A stretch of DNA of 32,155 nucleotides from an uncultured Gammaproteobacteria bacterium. GTDB taxonomy: Bacteria > Pseudomonadota > Gammaproteobacteria > Steroidobacterales > XN24. The notes beneath the pieces are model-generated. The model worked only from the letters and a program-made list of their open reading frames with translations. It made no database searches and had not been told where the DNA came from. This document shows, piece by piece, positions 30,757 through 32,155 of this stretch. A program made the translations under genes and the position numbers. The DNA lies in contig CAMYOC010000001.1 in NCBI GenBank assembly GCA_947259915.1, positions 1 to 32,155 of the forward strand. The letters run 5' to 3'. The stretch's first letter is position 1. The number at the start of each line of letters is the position of its first letter.

Positions 30757-31094
30757 CAAGAACGATGGGTCAAGCAGGTCCCGGCAGTCGCATCGGTCGA
30801 ATGAATTCAGGAAACCCGAGCGCTGCTAGCCTGGCTCTGGATTTGCTGCGCTATAAAATGTCACGATTCGCGGCCAAAGCCGATTGTAGGTGGCGGCAGC
30901 CCACACCCAAGCAATTTCTACGGCATTTATGGATGCAGCTTCTCAGACTCATACTGTGCTCTGGTTTCAACGTGTTTCGGCCGCTACGCCGTTAGCGTCC
31001 AATTGCTCGAAGGCACGCGGCATCATCGGCGATGTGACACCCGTGCTTATCAAGATCGCCTTTGATCGCCAGTCGGCTTTGGGAAAGAAACGGA
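30757..31094 (+). other. 338-base leader region before the acetyltransferase
   Basis: No supported gene. It contains a sigma54-like site at 30832-30847 and a 45-codon open frame from 30858 to 30995 with a basic, aromatic composition and no recognised family; it may be noise. This gap is unusual because O-antigen genes are normally closely packed. Confidence 0.5.
30832..30847 (+). promoter_or_regulatory. Possible sigma54 promoter before the wbpD-like gene
   Basis: TGGCTCTGGATTTGCT keeps GG and GC ten bases apart and ends in TTGCT. It differs from the RpoN consensus at two fixed bases (A to T, G to T). The downstream gene starts 248 bases later, so it is less convincing than the site at 582-597, though a site of this quality would occur about once by chance in a window of this length. 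Confidence 0.35.
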
Positions 31095-31673
31095 ATGAAT
31101 TATCAGGCGCACGAAACTGCCGTAATCGACGACGGAGCGAACATAGGTGGAGGTTCGCGAGTTTGGCATTTCGTGCATGTGTGCAGCGGAGCCCGGATTG
31201 GGAAGAGCGTCAGCCTTGGCCAGAATGTATTCGTCGGCAGTGGCGCTACGATCGGAGATCGTTGCAAGATTCAAAACAACGTCTCTATCTACGACAATGT
31301 ACATCTTGATGATGGCGTCTTTTGTGGTCCGAGCGTGGTGTTTACGAATGTCTACAATCCACGGGCATTGGTCGAGCGGAAAGACGAGTATCGCGACACC
31401 CATGTGGGAGCGGGAGCCAGCCTTGGCGCGAACTGCACCATCATTTGCGGCGTTACGATCGGGCGGTACGCGTTTATTGGCGCAGGCGCGGTCGTAAATT
31501 GCAATGTACCCGACTATGCGCTCGTGGTCGGCATACCAGGGCGGCAGATCGGCTGGATGAGTGAGCATGGGGATCGGATCGCACTTCCGCTGCAAGGTCA
31601 GGGTCGATGGCGATGTCCCAGTACCGGGGTCGTCTACGAAATTAATGGGCACGAGTTAAACAGAGTGGAATAA
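31095..31673 (+). CDS. wbpD: WbpD-like UDP-2-acetamido-3-amino-2,3-dideoxy-glucuronate N-acetyltransferase
   Basis: 192 residues from the ATG at 31095; an in-frame upstream start at 31062 is not conserved. A left-handed parallel beta-helix of hexapeptide repeats is visible: [59 protein letters not shown], then [19 protein letters not shown] and [16 protein letters not shown]. It uses acetyl-CoA to acetylate the 3-amino group of the sugar, a step toward UDP-ManNAc3NAcA in the pathway of Pseudomonas aeruginosa WbpA/B/E/D/I. The sequence agrees closely with remembered WbpD, including IGWMSE near the end. The stop overlaps the start of the aminotransferase. Low confidence in the exact sugar, high in the enzyme class. 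Confidence 0.92.
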   Translation: MNYQAHETAVIDDGANIGGGSRVWHFVHVCSGARIGKSVSLGQNVFVGSGATIGDRCKIQNNVSIYDNVHLDDGVFCGPSVVFTNVYNPRALVERKDEYRDTHVGAGASLGANCTIICGVTIGRYAFIGAGAVVNCNVPDYALVVGIPGRQIGWMSEHGDRIALPLQGQGRWRCPSTGVVYEINGHELNRVE

Positions 31674-32155
31674 TGATGGAGTTTGTTGATCTCGCAGCAC
31701 AGCGATCCCGGATCGCTGCCGGCCTTGAAGAACGTCTAAATCGAGTCTTCGAGCATGGTCGATTCATACTCGGGCCGGAAGTGGATGAGCTTGAAAAGAA
31801 ACTCGCCGAATTCGTCGGTACTCGATACTGCATTACTTGCGGGAATGGCACAGACGCACTGCAAATCGCCCAAATGGCGCTCGGCATCGGCCCTGGCGAT
31901 GAGGTCATCACGCCGGGATTCACCTACATCGCGACGGCCGAGACTGTCGCATTGCTTGGGGCTCGGCCGGTCTACGTCGATATCAATCTAGACACGTACA
32001 CCATAGATCCGGATGACCTGGTCCGGGCAATCTCACCCAACACGAAGGCGATCATTCCAGTATCGCTCTTCGGCCAGTGTGCCGACTACAATAGGATTAA
32101 TGAGATAGCCCAAACGCATAACATACCGGTCATCGAGGATGCGGCCCAAAGTCTC
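31673..32155 (+). CDS. wbpE: WbpE-like sugar aminotransferase (partial, DegT/DnrJ/EryC1)
   Basis: 161 codons are visible; the gene continues past the right edge. Two ATG codons stand side by side (31673 and 31676), the first overlapping the TAA of the acetyltransferase by one base. The N-terminal signatures of PLP-dependent sugar aminotransferases are clear: EFVDLAAQR, GRFILGPEVDELEKKLAEFV, YCITCGNGTDALQIA, GDEVITPGFTYIATAETVAL, and VIEDAAQSL, whose Asp contacts the PLP ring nitrogen. The PLP-binding lysine lies beyond the window. It adds the 3-amino group using glutamate, the step before the acetyltransferase. Confidence 0.93.
   Translation, partial: MMEFVDLAAQRSRIAAGLEERLNRVFEHGRFILGPEVDELEKKLAEFVGTRYCITCGNGTDALQIAQMALGIGPGDEVITPGFTYIATAETVALLGARPVYVDINLDTYTIDPDDLVRAISPNTKAIIPVSLFGQCADYNRINEIAQTHNIPVIEDAAQSL

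Noticed and set aside
30858..30995. 45-codon frame between wzz and wbpD
   Set aside because: No recognisable family and no ribosome binding site before its ATG; considered noise.
1..32155. CRISPR arrays, insertion sequences, integrase or phage genes
   Set aside because: No regular direct repeats, transposase or integrase signatures were seen on either strand.

Overview
The window reads as chromosomal DNA of a high-GC, Gram-negative proteobacterium, most likely a gammaproteobacterium. This rests on the GC-rich codon choice, WbpD/WbpE/WbpM-type O-antigen genes, a Wzz protein, the mannose-nucleotide pair, and sigma54-like and sigma70-like promoters. I cannot name the genus from the sequence alone. 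Coding density is high, the start codons include several GTG and TTG, and no insertion sequence, prophage or CRISPR array was seen.

Layout. (1) 1-529 (-): partial secreted protein that looks like the N-terminal part of a PEP-CTERM-type protein, with a very good sigma54 (-24/-12) promoter at 582-597. (2) 920-3117 (-): gltX and a VTT/DedA-type membrane protein. (3) 3453-10895: an envelope block with two signal-peptide-bearing SxxK serine hydrolases (beta-lactamase/PBP-like), a 972-residue exported protein with the domain order of glucan-water dikinases (phospho-His domain, then ATP-grasp), and a divergent nucleotide-transporter-family protein carrying a C-terminal cadherin-like (CADG/He_PIG) domain. 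This is the most novel part of the window. (4) 10963-11979: a TerC-family membrane protein, then tRNA-Val(CAC) with promoter and terminator. (5) 12191-20186 (+): a tightly overlapping nine-gene V/A-type ATPase operon (G/H-like, C-like, I, K, F, E, A, B, D). The E gene contains a one-base frameshift.

(6) 20286-29002 (-): surface-polysaccharide genes: SxtJ-like membrane protein, NodU/CmcH carbamoyltransferase, phosphomannomutase/phosphoglucomutase (manB), GDP-mannose pyrophosphorylase/PMI (manC), UDP-glucose dehydrogenase (ugd, broken by an internal deletion plus frameshift) and a WbpM/CapD 4,6-dehydratase. (7) 29003-29886: a gene-free divergent regulatory region. (8) 29887-32155 (+): wzz, a wbpD-like acetyltransferase and the start of a wbpE-like aminotransferase. 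The last two point to UDP-di-N-acetylated mannuronic/glucuronic acid-type sugars in an O-antigen or exopolysaccharide.

How it fits together: the right third makes activated sugars (GDP-mannose, UDP-uronic acid, UDP-diacetamido-uronic acid) and controls chain length. The carbamoyltransferase probably decorates a glycan or similar product. The ATPase operon is an ion pump independent of any F-type enzyme. The left-centre block may be an uncharacterised envelope phosphorylation system in which a nucleotide carrier supplies an exported ATP-grasp dikinase; this is inference from adjacency and domains. Two independent coding disruptions (ATPase E and ugd) are either real lesions or assembly errors and should be checked before any metabolic conclusion.
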